64,000 nt of DNA, taken from Paracnuella aquatica (GTDB lineage Bacteria; Bacteroidota; Bacteroidia; Chitinophagales; Chitinophagaceae). How positions within the stretch are numbered: the first letter of the stretch is position 1; each line of letters opens with the position of its first letter. The position numbers and the translations under genes are program-made. Location: assembly GCF_003332885.2 (NCBI RefSeq), contig NZ_QOWJ01000009.1, forward strand, positions 1 to 64,000, given 5' to 3'. Below the pieces are notes generated by a model that had not been told where the DNA came from, ran no database searches, and saw nothing but the letters and a program-made list of their open reading frames with translations. Positions 1 to 7,969 of the stretch are shown here, one piece after another.

Positions 1-134
1 ACCGTAAACATTCAGCCCTAAACTACCAAAGTCCAATGGAATATGAAAACCATTACTTTTATTCTTTAACCTAAGCAAGTCAACTGTTCATCAAAACCGG
101 TACACCTCAAACTTCTGCATTGCAAAACGCCGCT

Positions 135-287
135 CGTCATTGCGAGGTGGAGCAGTGACTTTGTAATTAAATGCATTTCTTGCGCCGAAGCAATCTCCTG
201 CGACAAAACAAAACGCCAGATCAGGAGATTGCTTCGGCGCTCAAGTTTCATTCAACAAACAAACACCTCCTGCGCCTCGCAATGACG
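135..287. repeat. Nested palindromic dispersed repeat, copy 1
   Basis: The outer arms are CGTCATTGCGAGG (135-147) and its reverse complement (275-287). The inner arms are GCGCCGAAGCAATCTCCTG (182-200) and its exact reverse complement (222-240), enclosing a 21-base loop. A second copy with the same outer and inner arms but different filler sits at 34327-34509. The architecture resembles a REP- or MITE-like non-autonomous element. No transposase is visible nearby, so the mobility class is inferred. Confidence 0.85.
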
Positions 288-369
288 GCAAACACTCCAG
301 TACCGCACACCCACCCGACTCCTAACGCTCAACTGTCAACTCCCAACTGCCACCTATCCCCTCCCTCCT

Positions 370-377
370 TATCTTCG
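370..377 (+). promoter_or_regulatory. Candidate -7 promoter box for hydroxyacyl-CoA dehydrogenase
   Basis: TATCTTCG matches the Bacteroidetes -7 consensus TAnnTTTG with one change. It ends five bases before the ATG at 383, so transcription would begin at or next to the start codon. No clear -33 element was seen. Confidence 0.4.
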
Positions 378-382
378 CCCAT

Positions 383-1273
383 ATGAAAAAGATTGCTGTC
401 ATTGGTGCCGGAACCATGGGTAACGGCATTGCACATGTGTTTGCTCAAGCTGGCTTCCCGGTTTCCCTCATCGATGTTTCGGAACAACAACTGCAAAAAG
501 CAGTACAAACCATTTCTAAAAACCTGGACCGGCAGGTGGCAAAAGGCACACTGGATGCTGCTACAAAAGAAACGGCGTTGGGCCACATCACTACACATTC
601 CTCACTGGCGGTTGGTGTGCAGGATGCAGAACTGGTGGTGGAAGCGGCCACTGAAAACACCGAACTCAAACTCAAAATATTTCAGCAACTCGATGAACAT
701 GCACCGCAGGGTTGCATCCTCGCCTCCAATACTTCTTCCATTTCCATAACTAAAATTGCCGCTGTTACCAACCGGCCCGAAGCCGTCATTGGTATGCACT
801 TCATGAACCCGGTGCCGGTGATGAAACTGGTGGAAATCATCAACGGTTATGCTACGAGCAAAGAGGTGACCGATACCATCGTGGAGCTCAGCAAGCAACT
901 GGGTAAAGTGCCTTGTGTAGTGAACGACTATCCCGGTTTTGTGGCCAACCGTATTTTGATGCCCATGATCAACGAAGCCATTTATACCTTGTTTGAAGGT
1001 GTGGCAGGTGTAGCAGAAATTGACACGGTAATGAAGCTGGGTATGGCCCACCCAATGGGACCGCTGCAGCTTGCCGACTTTATTGGCCTCGATGTTTGCC
1101 TGTCCATTTTACAGGTGTTGCACGATGGTTTTGGCAATCCTAAATATGCGCCCTGCCCGCTGTTGGTAAATATGGTTATGGCAAAAAAACTGGGCGCAAA
1201 AACCGGCGAAGGTTTTTACACCTACACACCGGGAAGCAAAGAGTTAGTGGTGAGCAAAGGATTTAAAAAGTAA
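383..1273 (+). CDS. hbd: 3-hydroxybutyryl-CoA dehydrogenase
   Basis: This 296-residue protein is a soluble NAD(H)-dependent 3-hydroxyacyl-CoA dehydrogenase of fatty-acid or butanoate metabolism. The N-terminal Rossmann fold shows GAGTMG at residues 8-13. The catalytic His lies in HFMNPVP (H139) with Glu151 shortly after, the usual His-Glu pair. The C-terminal half has the family's helical dimerisation domain (NDYPGFVANRI, then LADFIGLDVCL). The length matches stand-alone Hbd/PaaH enzymes (about 280-300), so this is not the multifunctional FadB form. The start follows directly on a promoter-like box and gives the complete glycine-rich motif. The gene stands alone and converges on the M28 peptidase across a shared terminator. 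The exact acyl chain length used cannot be read from the sequence. Confidence 0.93.
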   Translation: MKKIAVIGAGTMGNGIAHVFAQAGFPVSLIDVSEQQLQKAVQTISKNLDRQVAKGTLDAATKETALGHITTHSSLAVGVQDAELVVEAATENTELKLKIFQQLDEHAPQGCILASNTSSISITKIAAVTNRPEAVIGMHFMNPVPVMKLVEIINGYATSKEVTDTIVELSKQLGKVPCVVNDYPGFVANRILMPMINEAIYTLFEGVAGVAEIDTVMKLGMAHPMGPLQLADFIGLDVCLSILQVLHDGFGNPKYAPCPLLVNMVMAKKLGAKTGEGFYTYTPGSKELVVSKGFKK

Positions 1274-1305
1274 CAGGTGAATTGACTTGATAAAAAGCAT
1301 AAACA

Positions 1306-1336
1306 AAAAGCCCGCTTTCTACAAAGCGGGCTTTTT
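1306..1336. terminator. Bidirectional rho-independent terminator
   Basis: AAAAAGCCCGCTTT and its reverse complement flank a four-base loop, with A-run and T-run on either side. It lies between two convergent genes and can end both transcripts. Confidence 0.9.
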
Positions 1337-1367
1337 GTTTTATAGCAAATGTGTTGGCATCATTCAA

Positions 1368-2963
1368 CTAGTCCACACCTCCTTTACGTGTAGCCTTGCG
1401 CTGTGCAGGCCATTGCATTTGCTGGCCGGTATTAGCGTTTACAGGCAGCACAATTTTATCGCGTTGTGTTTTCTGCGGGTCTTCGCTGGCCATATACACC
1501 ATGATGGCGGTAAGAATCGCATTGTTCCGCACATCATCCCACACAATCTTGTCGTATGAGTCGCGGTTGGTGTGCCAGGTATAGCTGCCGTACGACCAGT
1601 TGAGCGAACTCAATGAAAAGCCCGGTGCGCCAACGGCTACAAACGAAGCAAAGTCGGAGCCGCCACCACTGGGTGAGCCCGGAAAGCTGGTTTGAATATG
1701 GGTGCGGATAGAATCAGGCACTTTCGAAAGCCAGCGATTGAGGTAATCGTAGCTGTGTAAAAAGCCCTGGCCCGAAAGGTTTACCACGCGGCCGGTACCG
1801 TTGTCCTGGTTGAACAAGGCCTGCAGGTTTTGTACAATTTCCGGGTGGTCTTCAACAAACGCTCTTGATCCGTTCAGGCCCTGCTCCTCACTGCCCCAAT
1901 GGCCTACCAGGATGGTGCGTTTTGGATTAGGGTAAAACTTTTTCAGGAGGCGCATGGCTTCCATCATCACCAGCGTACCAGTAGCATTATCGGTAGCGCC
2001 ACCCGATCCGTCCCAGCTATCAAAGTGGGCCGACAGCATCACGTACTCATCGGGCTTTTCGGTGCCCTTGATTTCCGCCATCGTGTTGAAGGTGGGTACC
2101 AGTCCACGTTCTTTCGAATCGGCACGAACAGCAATGCGTGGCTTTTGGCCCGACTCTGTTAAACGGAACAACATGCCGTAATCTTCCAACGACAAGTCGA
2201 TGGTGGGTACTTTTTTGGTGTTGGCACCAAAAATTTTGTTGACACCAAAACCGTTGCTCCACAAGGATTGTATCACACCGGCAGCACCTGCATTTTCCAA
2301 TGCCAGCGCCAGGTCACGTGCACTCAAGCCGGTTTTTGCCAGCCGATTGCGCCATGCAAGTGTTTGCGCATCGCGGTCCTTTTTCATCCGTTCAAACGAT
2401 TCCTTGGTAGCAAACTCCTGCCAGTTATAATCGGGGCGGCCAGTGGGCTGCACCATCGAGATCATTACGAACTTGCCTTTTACCGAGGGCAGCCATGCTT
2501 TAAATGCAACGGAATCGGCCACATCAGCCAGTATAATTGTTTCGGCAGTTACTGTTTTTCCTTTCGTAGAAGGGCTCCATGCCAGTTGCATGCCTTCCAA
2601 CGATTTTACGCGGGGATACACCATATCCACGTGTGTTGCACCCCGCTCCCAGCCGCGCCATTCGCCCCATTTTTCGTTGCGGGCCGCAATGCCCCAGCCG
2701 GCGTAGGTTTTCACGGCCCAGTCGTGTGCCTGGTCCATTTGTGGCGTGCCCACCAGCCGCGGACCGATCACATCTACCAGTTGGTGTCCTAATGTTTGCA
2801 GTTGCGAATTTGTGGTGGCTTCTTTTACCACTTGCTGCACAAAAATCGAATCCCTGTTTTGTGCCGGCGCTACATAGCCAACAGTTACAGACAGGAACAA
2901 TAAAAAAGCAGGTGCACTTGCTGCACGCCGCTTCAGTCTTTTGGTTTGTCGTATGAATTGCAT
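1368..2963 (-). CDS. M28 family zinc peptidase, secreted
   Basis: This 531-residue protein is a probable exported aminopeptidase or carboxypeptidase. After a basic N terminus (KRLKRRAA) comes a hydrophobic signal segment ending near residue 34. A PA-like insert covers about residues 120-280. The M28 catalytic domain follows: His313 in SAHFDSWD, Asp325 in GATDNATG, the Glu359-Glu360 pair in WGSEEQG (general base and zinc ligand), and a C-terminal His in YTWHTNRD. These give a full two-zinc site. It probably degrades peptides in the periplasm or at the surface; the exact specificity is unknown. It is transcribed alone, with terminators at both ends separating it from parC and from the hydroxyacyl-CoA dehydrogenase. 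Confidence 0.9.
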   Translation of the reverse strand: MQFIRQTKRLKRRAASAPAFLLFLSVTVGYVAPAQNRDSIFVQQVVKEATTNSQLQTLGHQLVDVIGPRLVGTPQMDQAHDWAVKTYAGWGIAARNEKWGEWRGWERGATHVDMVYPRVKSLEGMQLAWSPSTKGKTVTAETIILADVADSVAFKAWLPSVKGKFVMISMVQPTGRPDYNWQEFATKESFERMKKDRDAQTLAWRNRLAKTGLSARDLALALENAGAAGVIQSLWSNGFGVNKIFGANTKKVPTIDLSLEDYGMLFRLTESGQKPRIAVRADSKERGLVPTFNTMAEIKGTEKPDEYVMLSAHFDSWDGSGGATDNATGTLVMMEAMRLLKKFYPNPKRTILVGHWGSEEQGLNGSRAFVEDHPEIVQNLQALFNQDNGTGRVVNLSGQGFLHSYDYLNRWLSKVPDSIRTHIQTSFPGSPSGGGSDFASFVAVGAPGFSLSSLNWSYGSYTWHTNRDSYDKIVWDDVRNNAILTAIMVYMASEDPQKTQRDKIVLPVNANTGQQMQWPAQRKATRKGGVD

Positions 2964-3061
2964 GGGTCTAAAATAGGCATAGATAGGCTAACAAAATGCA
3001 AAGGGGCTGATAACTGCAAACCTGCAGCAGCAGCCATTTCCATATAAAATATTTATGCAAA

Positions 3062-3096
3062 ATAAAAAGCGCAGTACCTGTGGGCACTGCGCTTTG
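3062..3096 (-). terminator. Terminator after parC
   Basis: On the minus strand AAAGCGCAGT pairs with ACTGCGCTTT and is followed by TTTATTTTG. It lies 20 bases beyond the parC stop. Confidence 0.8.
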
Positions 3097-3115
3097 ATAT
3101 TAATTTTTATGTGGG

Positions 3116-5626
3116 CTAAAACAATGCTTTTTGTTGTGCATCTCCGCTCATTTCCCACTCCATCATCACGTTCTTGTTGAAGTCGATGAGTTTGGCGCCA
3201 ATGGCCTTCCAACCCATTACATCCACCATATCGGCGATCTTGAACTTGGTGCGCCGCGCTGCGGAACCTTTGCCAGTTTCTACGATCAGTGTAGGCATGT
3301 CCTCTGTGCTCACTGCTTCCAGCAGGTTGCCCTTGCCTTCCTTGATAAACATATATCGTTCCTTGATGCGGTTGGTTTCAATACGGAAACGTTTCACATT
3401 ATACTGCCCTTTATCATTATCCAAATAAATGGCGGTGATCACATGTTGCGGTTCGTATTTTTCTACCAGCATCACTTCTTCGGGATTGAAGCGTTGTGTC
3501 AACTCCTGGTCGGTGATTTCGTAGGTGCCGTCGGTATAAATGATCAGCACACGATCTTCCGCATCAAACGAGCCCAGTTCAATGCCTTTGCCATCGTGGT
3601 TCAGGCGGCCGAATTTATCATCAAACCAAAGCTTGATGGAGCCCAGCGTAGCCACGCCTGCTTCTTTGAATTTCACCGAACGCACCGGGTATTTGGTTAC
3701 CTGGTTGCCCATGCTGCCGCGGCTCTTGATCTCAATTTCTTCGAAATAAAAATCCAGTTCTTTTTTCTTCGCCGTACAGTTCGGACTGAGAATTACCCGC
3801 ACTACTTCGGCCTCACCATTAGGGTTAGCCGTAAAATAATGCACCTTGCTTTTTTCATGTCCTTTGGTCAGGTCGTATTCCTTATCACGGGTAATGCCGG
3901 TTACGTTAAAACGTTTGGCATAAGTCACGCCGCTTTCGCCATCGGTGTAAATCATGTTGTAGGTAGTGCGTTCGTCGCCTTTGCGGAAAACGGCAGCATA
4001 CAAAATGTCTTTACCAATAAATACTTTATCCTGCACCTTCACCACTTTCATTTGTCCGCGGCGGGTAAATGCAATGATGTCGTCGAGGTCGGAACATTCC
4101 ACCAGGAATTCATCTTTCTTCAACGAAGTGCCGATGAATCCTTCCGCCCAGTTGATGTAGATGCGGGTATTGGCAATAGCCACATGCTTTGCTTCGATCA
4201 CTTCAAACACTTTGATCTCGCTTTTGCGTTCTTTGCCTTTGCCGTACTTTTTCAGCAGGTTTTCAAACCAGGCAATGGTGTAATCATTCAGGTGTTCGAG
4301 GTCGTAGTTTACCTGCCTGATCTCTCCTTCCAGGTTTTTGATCTGCGCATCCAGTTCGGCAATGTCGAGGCGATAAATACGACGCACCGGCTTTTCGGTA
4401 AGCTTTAAAATATCTTCACGGGTAATGGCACGGCGCAGGTCTTTTTCGAAAGGCTTAAATGCTTTGGCGATGGCTTCGAGCACCTTTTCCCAAGTCTCGT
4501 GTTTCTTTTCCAGTTCCTTGTAAATACCCTGCTCAAAGAAGATCTTTTCCAGCGAGGTATAATGCCATTTTTCCTGCAGTTCGCCCAGTTTTATTTCCAG
4601 TTCGCGCTGCAGCAAGTTCTTGGTGTTGTCGGCCGAAACACGCAGCAGATCGGAAGCGCCAACGAAGTGCGGCTTCTGGTCAATGATCACACAGGTGTTG
4701 GGCGAAATGGAAATTTCACAATCGGTGAATTTATACAACGCATCGATGGTAATGTCCGGCGAAATGCCCGGTGCCAGGTCCACCTGCAGTTCCACTTCGG
4801 CTGCAGTGTTGTCCACCACTTTTTTGATCTTGATCTTACCCGCATCGTTTGCTTTAACGATCGAATCAATCAGGGAAGACGTGGTGACGCCATAAGGCAC
4901 GCTTTTGACCAGCAGCGTTTTTTTATCCAGTTCCTCGATGTGTGCCCGCACTTTTACTTTTCCACCGCGGCGGCCGTCGTTGTAATCGGTCACATCCACC
5001 ATGGCCCCGGTCAGGAAATCGGGATACAATTCAAACTTGCGGCCTTTCAAATACTTTATGGCTGCTTCGCAGAGCTCGCAAAAGTTGTGGGGTAAAATTT
5101 TGGTAGCCAAACCAACTGCAATGCCTTCAGCGCCATGCGCCAGCAGCAGGGGAAATTTTACCGGCAGCGTGATGGGCTCGTTTTTACGGCCATCATAACT
5201 CAATTGCCAAGCAGTGGTTTTGGGGTTAAATAAAACCTCCAATCCAAACTTGCTCAGGCGCCCTTCGATATAACGTGGTGCAGCAGCATCATCGCCGGTG
5301 CGGATATCGCCCCAGTTGCCCTGCGTGTCGATCAGCAAATCCTTTTGTCCCATGTTCACCAGCGCATCGCCAATCGACGCATCACCATGAGGGTGGTATT
5401 GCATGGTTTGCCCGATGACGTTCGCCACTTTGTTGTAACGGCCGTCGTCCATTTCTTTCATGGCGTGCAAAATGCGGCGCTGCACGGGTTTCAGGCCATC
5501 TTCCACGGCAGGCACAGCCCGCTCCAGAATTACGTACGAAGCGTAATCAAGGAACCAGGTTTTATACTGGCCGTTGATGCCATGATCGGTTTGAACGTGT
5601 TCGTAGTTTTTATTTTTCGTGCTCAT
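3116..5626 (-). CDS. parC: DNA topoisomerase IV subunit A
   Basis: This 836-residue protein is the breakage-rejoining subunit of a type IIA topoisomerase, which unlinks daughter chromosomes. The N-terminal winged-helix and tower region includes LKPVQRRILHAM and YHPHGDASIGDALV, the segment matching the quinolone-resistance-determining region. The active-site tyrosine is Tyr119 in AAAPRYIE. A long coiled-coil arm lies about residues 380-470. The C-terminal third forms beta-pinwheel-like repeats, including SRGSMGNQVTKYPV. It lacks the acidic tail typical of GyrA, and parE lies upstream on the same strand, so ParC is preferred over GyrA. It is the last gene of a block starting with parE, 57 bases after the serine hydrolase, and is followed by a terminator. 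Confidence 0.93.
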   Translation of the reverse strand: MSTKNKNYEHVQTDHGINGQYKTWFLDYASYVILERAVPAVEDGLKPVQRRILHAMKEMDDGRYNKVANVIGQTMQYHPHGDASIGDALVNMGQKDLLIDTQGNWGDIRTGDDAAAPRYIEGRLSKFGLEVLFNPKTTAWQLSYDGRKNEPITLPVKFPLLLAHGAEGIAVGLATKILPHNFCELCEAAIKYLKGRKFELYPDFLTGAMVDVTDYNDGRRGGKVKVRAHIEELDKKTLLVKSVPYGVTTSSLIDSIVKANDAGKIKIKKVVDNTAAEVELQVDLAPGISPDITIDALYKFTDCEISISPNTCVIIDQKPHFVGASDLLRVSADNTKNLLQRELEIKLGELQEKWHYTSLEKIFFEQGIYKELEKKHETWEKVLEAIAKAFKPFEKDLRRAITREDILKLTEKPVRRIYRLDIAELDAQIKNLEGEIRQVNYDLEHLNDYTIAWFENLLKKYGKGKERKSEIKVFEVIEAKHVAIANTRIYINWAEGFIGTSLKKDEFLVECSDLDDIIAFTRRGQMKVVKVQDKVFIGKDILYAAVFRKGDERTTYNMIYTDGESGVTYAKRFNVTGITRDKEYDLTKGHEKSKVHYFTANPNGEAEVVRVILSPNCTAKKKELDFYFEEIEIKSRGSMGNQVTKYPVRSVKFKEAGVATLGSIKLWFDDKFGRLNHDGKGIELGSFDAEDRVLIIYTDGTYEITDQELTQRFNPEEVMLVEKYEPQHVITAIYLDNDKGQYNVKRFRIETNRIKERYMFIKEGKGNLLEAVSTEDMPTLIVETGKGSAARRTKFKIADMVDVMGWKAIGAKLIDFNKNVMMEWEMSGDAQQKALF

Positions 5627-5683
5627 TGATTATTGATATCGGATGATGAAACTGCCGTTCGACAAAATGCCCGGCAGCTTTCA

Positions 5684-7030
5684 TTATTTTATTTTCTTAC
5701 CACCTATTTCCCTTCCGCCCTGGAACAGCGTCAGGCTTTCCACTTCACCCTGCGCATTCTTGTTGAACTGCAGTTGTGCATCTACCACTTTCAGGAAAAA
5801 CTTCGTATTGCTTTCCGCGAACAGCGGGTTCTTCGACTGGCCAGTGGCTTGCGCCATCAGTTGACCACCTTCCAAAGTGATCATCATTTTAAAGGCCGGC
5901 GTGATTTCGTATTCACCTACATAATTATTCAGGATGTCCACTGGTACTGTTATTTCAGTCCGTGCGGCAGGCCATTCAACCTTTTGCCCAAACACAATAC
6001 CGGCAAGGCCTTTAGCAATATTATCGACTGGCACTGCGCCATTGTTGCTCAGCACCACAATGGCCAGGTCTTCTTCGGGGTAGCGTACAAAGTCGGTGAT
6101 GAAACCAAAAATGCCACCGCCATGCGACACTACCCTTTTGCCATAAGCGGTATCGACAACCACACCCAATGCATAATTATTTAGGGCAACGGTTTCCATT
6201 TGCTTCATGCTTTGCGCAGATAATACTTTGCCCTTTTGCAAAGCCCGGTGCCATGCATACAAGTCGTACACGCTGCCATACAAGGCGCCGGCAGCATAGC
6301 TTGCAGAGGAATCAACAATGCCGGCAGTCATGGCCTGGTTACCGTTGATGATGTTGTAACCGGTGGATTTGTTTCCGGATTTTAACGCCGCAAAATCAAA
6401 CCCCGCGGTGTTCATGCCGGCAGGTTTTAAAATGTACTGGCGCACCAGCGCTTCGTACGGCTTGCCACTTACCTTCTCGGCAATATAACCCAGCAGCATA
6501 TAGTTGCTGTTGGAGTAACTGTATTTAGAGCCCGGTGCAAACGCCAGCGGCTTGTTGGCAAACAACTCAAAGATGCGGGCCTGCGTGGTAGGCTTTACCG
6601 CTTCGGTATTCATAAACCGGGCATCGTTGGTATAATTGAAAATACCCGATGTATGGCTCAGCAAATGCCGCAGTGTAACGCTGTCGGCAAATGAAAACTG
6701 CGGGAAAAATTTCGACAGTTTGTCTTCGAGTTTCAGCTTCTTTTCTTCCTGCAATTTTAAAATAACGGCAGCGGTAAACTGCTTGGTCACCGATCCGTAT
6801 TGATACAGGTCGGCAGCGGTGGCCGGCGTTTTGGCGGCTACATTTTTATAGCCATAGCCTTGTTCCAACAATACTTTTCCGCCCTTTGCCACCAGCACCG
6901 AACCATTGAACTTTTTATGTGCCGCATATTGCCGCATCAGCGAATCGAGCAGCCCGCTTTGGCTTTGCGCAAAAGAAAAAGTGGCAACGGCTAAAGCAGT
7001 GAGCAGCAGTAAAGGTTTGCGAAGTATCAT
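5684..7030 (-). CDS. Serine hydrolase, beta-lactamase class C family
   Basis: This 448-residue exported protein has the class C beta-lactamase/DD-peptidase fold. A signal peptide ends at about residue 22 (FSFAQS). The nucleophile motif SVTK is at residues 80-83, the second motif is YSN (in KYSYSNSNY), and a third HGG-type motif lies in VVSHGGGIFGF. A beta-rich C-terminal extension covers about residues 350-448. The start at 7030 was chosen over an upstream in-frame codon because it gives a clean signal peptide and has AGGA five bases before the ATG. Members include esterases, D-aminopeptidases and peptidoglycan hydrolases, so the substrate is open. True resistance beta-lactamase activity is unlikely. 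It lies 16 bases after the DUF1835 gene and 57 before parC. Confidence 0.88.
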   Translation of the reverse strand: MILRKPLLLLTALAVATFSFAQSQSGLLDSLMRQYAAHKKFNGSVLVAKGGKVLLEQGYGYKNVAAKTPATAADLYQYGSVTKQFTAAVILKLQEEKKLKLEDKLSKFFPQFSFADSVTLRHLLSHTSGIFNYTNDARFMNTEAVKPTTQARIFELFANKPLAFAPGSKYSYSNSNYMLLGYIAEKVSGKPYEALVRQYILKPAGMNTAGFDFAALKSGNKSTGYNIINGNQAMTAGIVDSSASYAAGALYGSVYDLYAWHRALQKGKVLSAQSMKQMETVALNNYALGVVVDTAYGKRVVSHGGGIFGFITDFVRYPEEDLAIVVLSNNGAVPVDNIAKGLAGIVFGQKVEWPAARTEITVPVDILNNYVGEYEITPAFKMMITLEGGQLMAQATGQSKNPLFAESNTKFFLKVVDAQLQFNKNAQGEVESLTLFQGGREIGGKKIK

Positions 7031-7046
7031 AGCGTTCCTGTTTTTA

Positions 7047-7940
7047 TTAAACGGCCTGTTCTGTTGCAGGTGCGACAGCCGGCACACCGGCTAGCTTTAC
7101 GCTGCAATCTTTCCAGCCTTTTGTAAAGTCGCCTTGCAGTTCCAGTTTTCCTTCATCGGCCAGCGCTTTCAAACGGCCGTTCAGGAACACATCACCGGTC
7201 TTGATCTTCATTTTACCCAACGCATTGAACAACACTTTCGGGATCTTCTGCCAGTCGGCTGAAATGGCCTGCAGCAGCGGCGCATCGTAAAAATCGTCTC
7301 CTTTTGTAGCAATCTTTTTACCGCCTTCCAAAATGCGCACAGAGCCGTTCTCTTCCGACAGGCGCTTCCACTCGTCGGGGTCTACTTCAAACTCGCTGGG
7401 CGTAACGGTGCGGGCCAGTTTTTTAGCCTTGCGAAATTCTTTTGCGGGAATTTCATGAATGGCCGTTGGATAAAAAATACCGCCCTTTTCGTTAATGAAA
7501 GGAAGGTTGTTCATATACAGCACATACACCCTACCCCCATATTCTTTCAGCTGGCCAATCAGCCAATAGTATCCGCATACATCATGGCTGTTTTGACCCA
7601 TCCACATCCACAACACCAGTTGCTCATTTTCATCCAGTGCTTTTTTCAGGTTGTGCACCGTCATTCGGTCGTTCACCATATCGGTCGTGTCGCCGTACGG
7701 CGACCGCAGCAACTGTTCTTTCCACCACTCTTTGCGTGCCTGCCAGCCTTCGGCTTCATCAAGTTTGTAAAGTGGGCCTACGGCAAAATCATCGCGAATG
7801 ATGATGATCTCACCTTTCAATGTTTCGTCCAGTTCAGCAGCCGATTGCAGCACGGCAATGTCGGCCTCCTGGAAAACAAGGTGCAAGACCTCCTGCGGCA
7901 CCGGTGCCTGTGCTGTTGCTTTTTTCGATTCTTTGCTCAT
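7047..7940 (-). CDS. DUF1835 domain protein
   Basis: This 297-residue cytoplasmic protein carries a DUF1835 domain in its first 125 residues (VLHLVFQEADIAVLQSA, then IIIRDDFAVGPLY and a WKEQL stretch). A DUF3658-like C-terminal region follows. These families have no established biochemical role. There is no signal peptide or membrane segment, and the tail is rich in Ala and Pro. It is embedded between parE (29 bases upstream) and the serine hydrolase (16 bases downstream), so it is very probably co-transcribed with topoisomerase IV genes. That placement does not prove a role in DNA topology. Confidence 0.85.
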   Translation of the reverse strand: MSKESKKATAQAPVPQEVLHLVFQEADIAVLQSAAELDETLKGEIIIIRDDFAVGPLYKLDEAEGWQARKEWWKEQLLRSPYGDTTDMVNDRMTVHNLKKALDENEQLVLWMWMGQNSHDVCGYYWLIGQLKEYGGRVYVLYMNNLPFINEKGGIFYPTAIHEIPAKEFRKAKKLARTVTPSEFEVDPDEWKRLSEENGSVRILEGGKKIATKGDDFYDAPLLQAISADWQKIPKVLFNALGKMKIKTGDVFLNGRLKALADEGKLELQGDFTKGWKDCSVKLAGVPAVAPATEQAV

Positions 7941-7969
7941 TGCCTTTTATTGGCCTTTTATATGAAAAC

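Larger units (their letters stand above)
1..382. other. Intergenic region with nested palindrome
   Basis: No convincing gene was found in these bases. The stretch holds a nested inverted repeat (135-287, listed separately), then a C-rich direct-repeat-like tract around 325-365 with two CAACTGTCAACTCCCAACTG-like units, then a candidate promoter box just before the first gene. Short open frames here overlap the palindrome and have no family resemblance. Confidence 0.6.

Noticed and set aside
171-386. 71-codon frame on the plus strand and a 61-codon frame on the opposite strand (66-251)
   Set aside because: Both overlap copy 1 of the nested palindrome and the repeat tract before the first gene.
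3116-5626. GyrA instead of ParC
   Set aside because: Location in a block with parE and the pinwheel repeats without a GyrA-like acidic tail favour topoisomerase IV, though a phylogeny would be decisive.
5684-7030. Antibiotic resistance beta-lactamase
   Set aside because: The class C fold is shared with many peptidases and esterases, and there is no regulator or mobile element; general serine hydrolase is the safer call.
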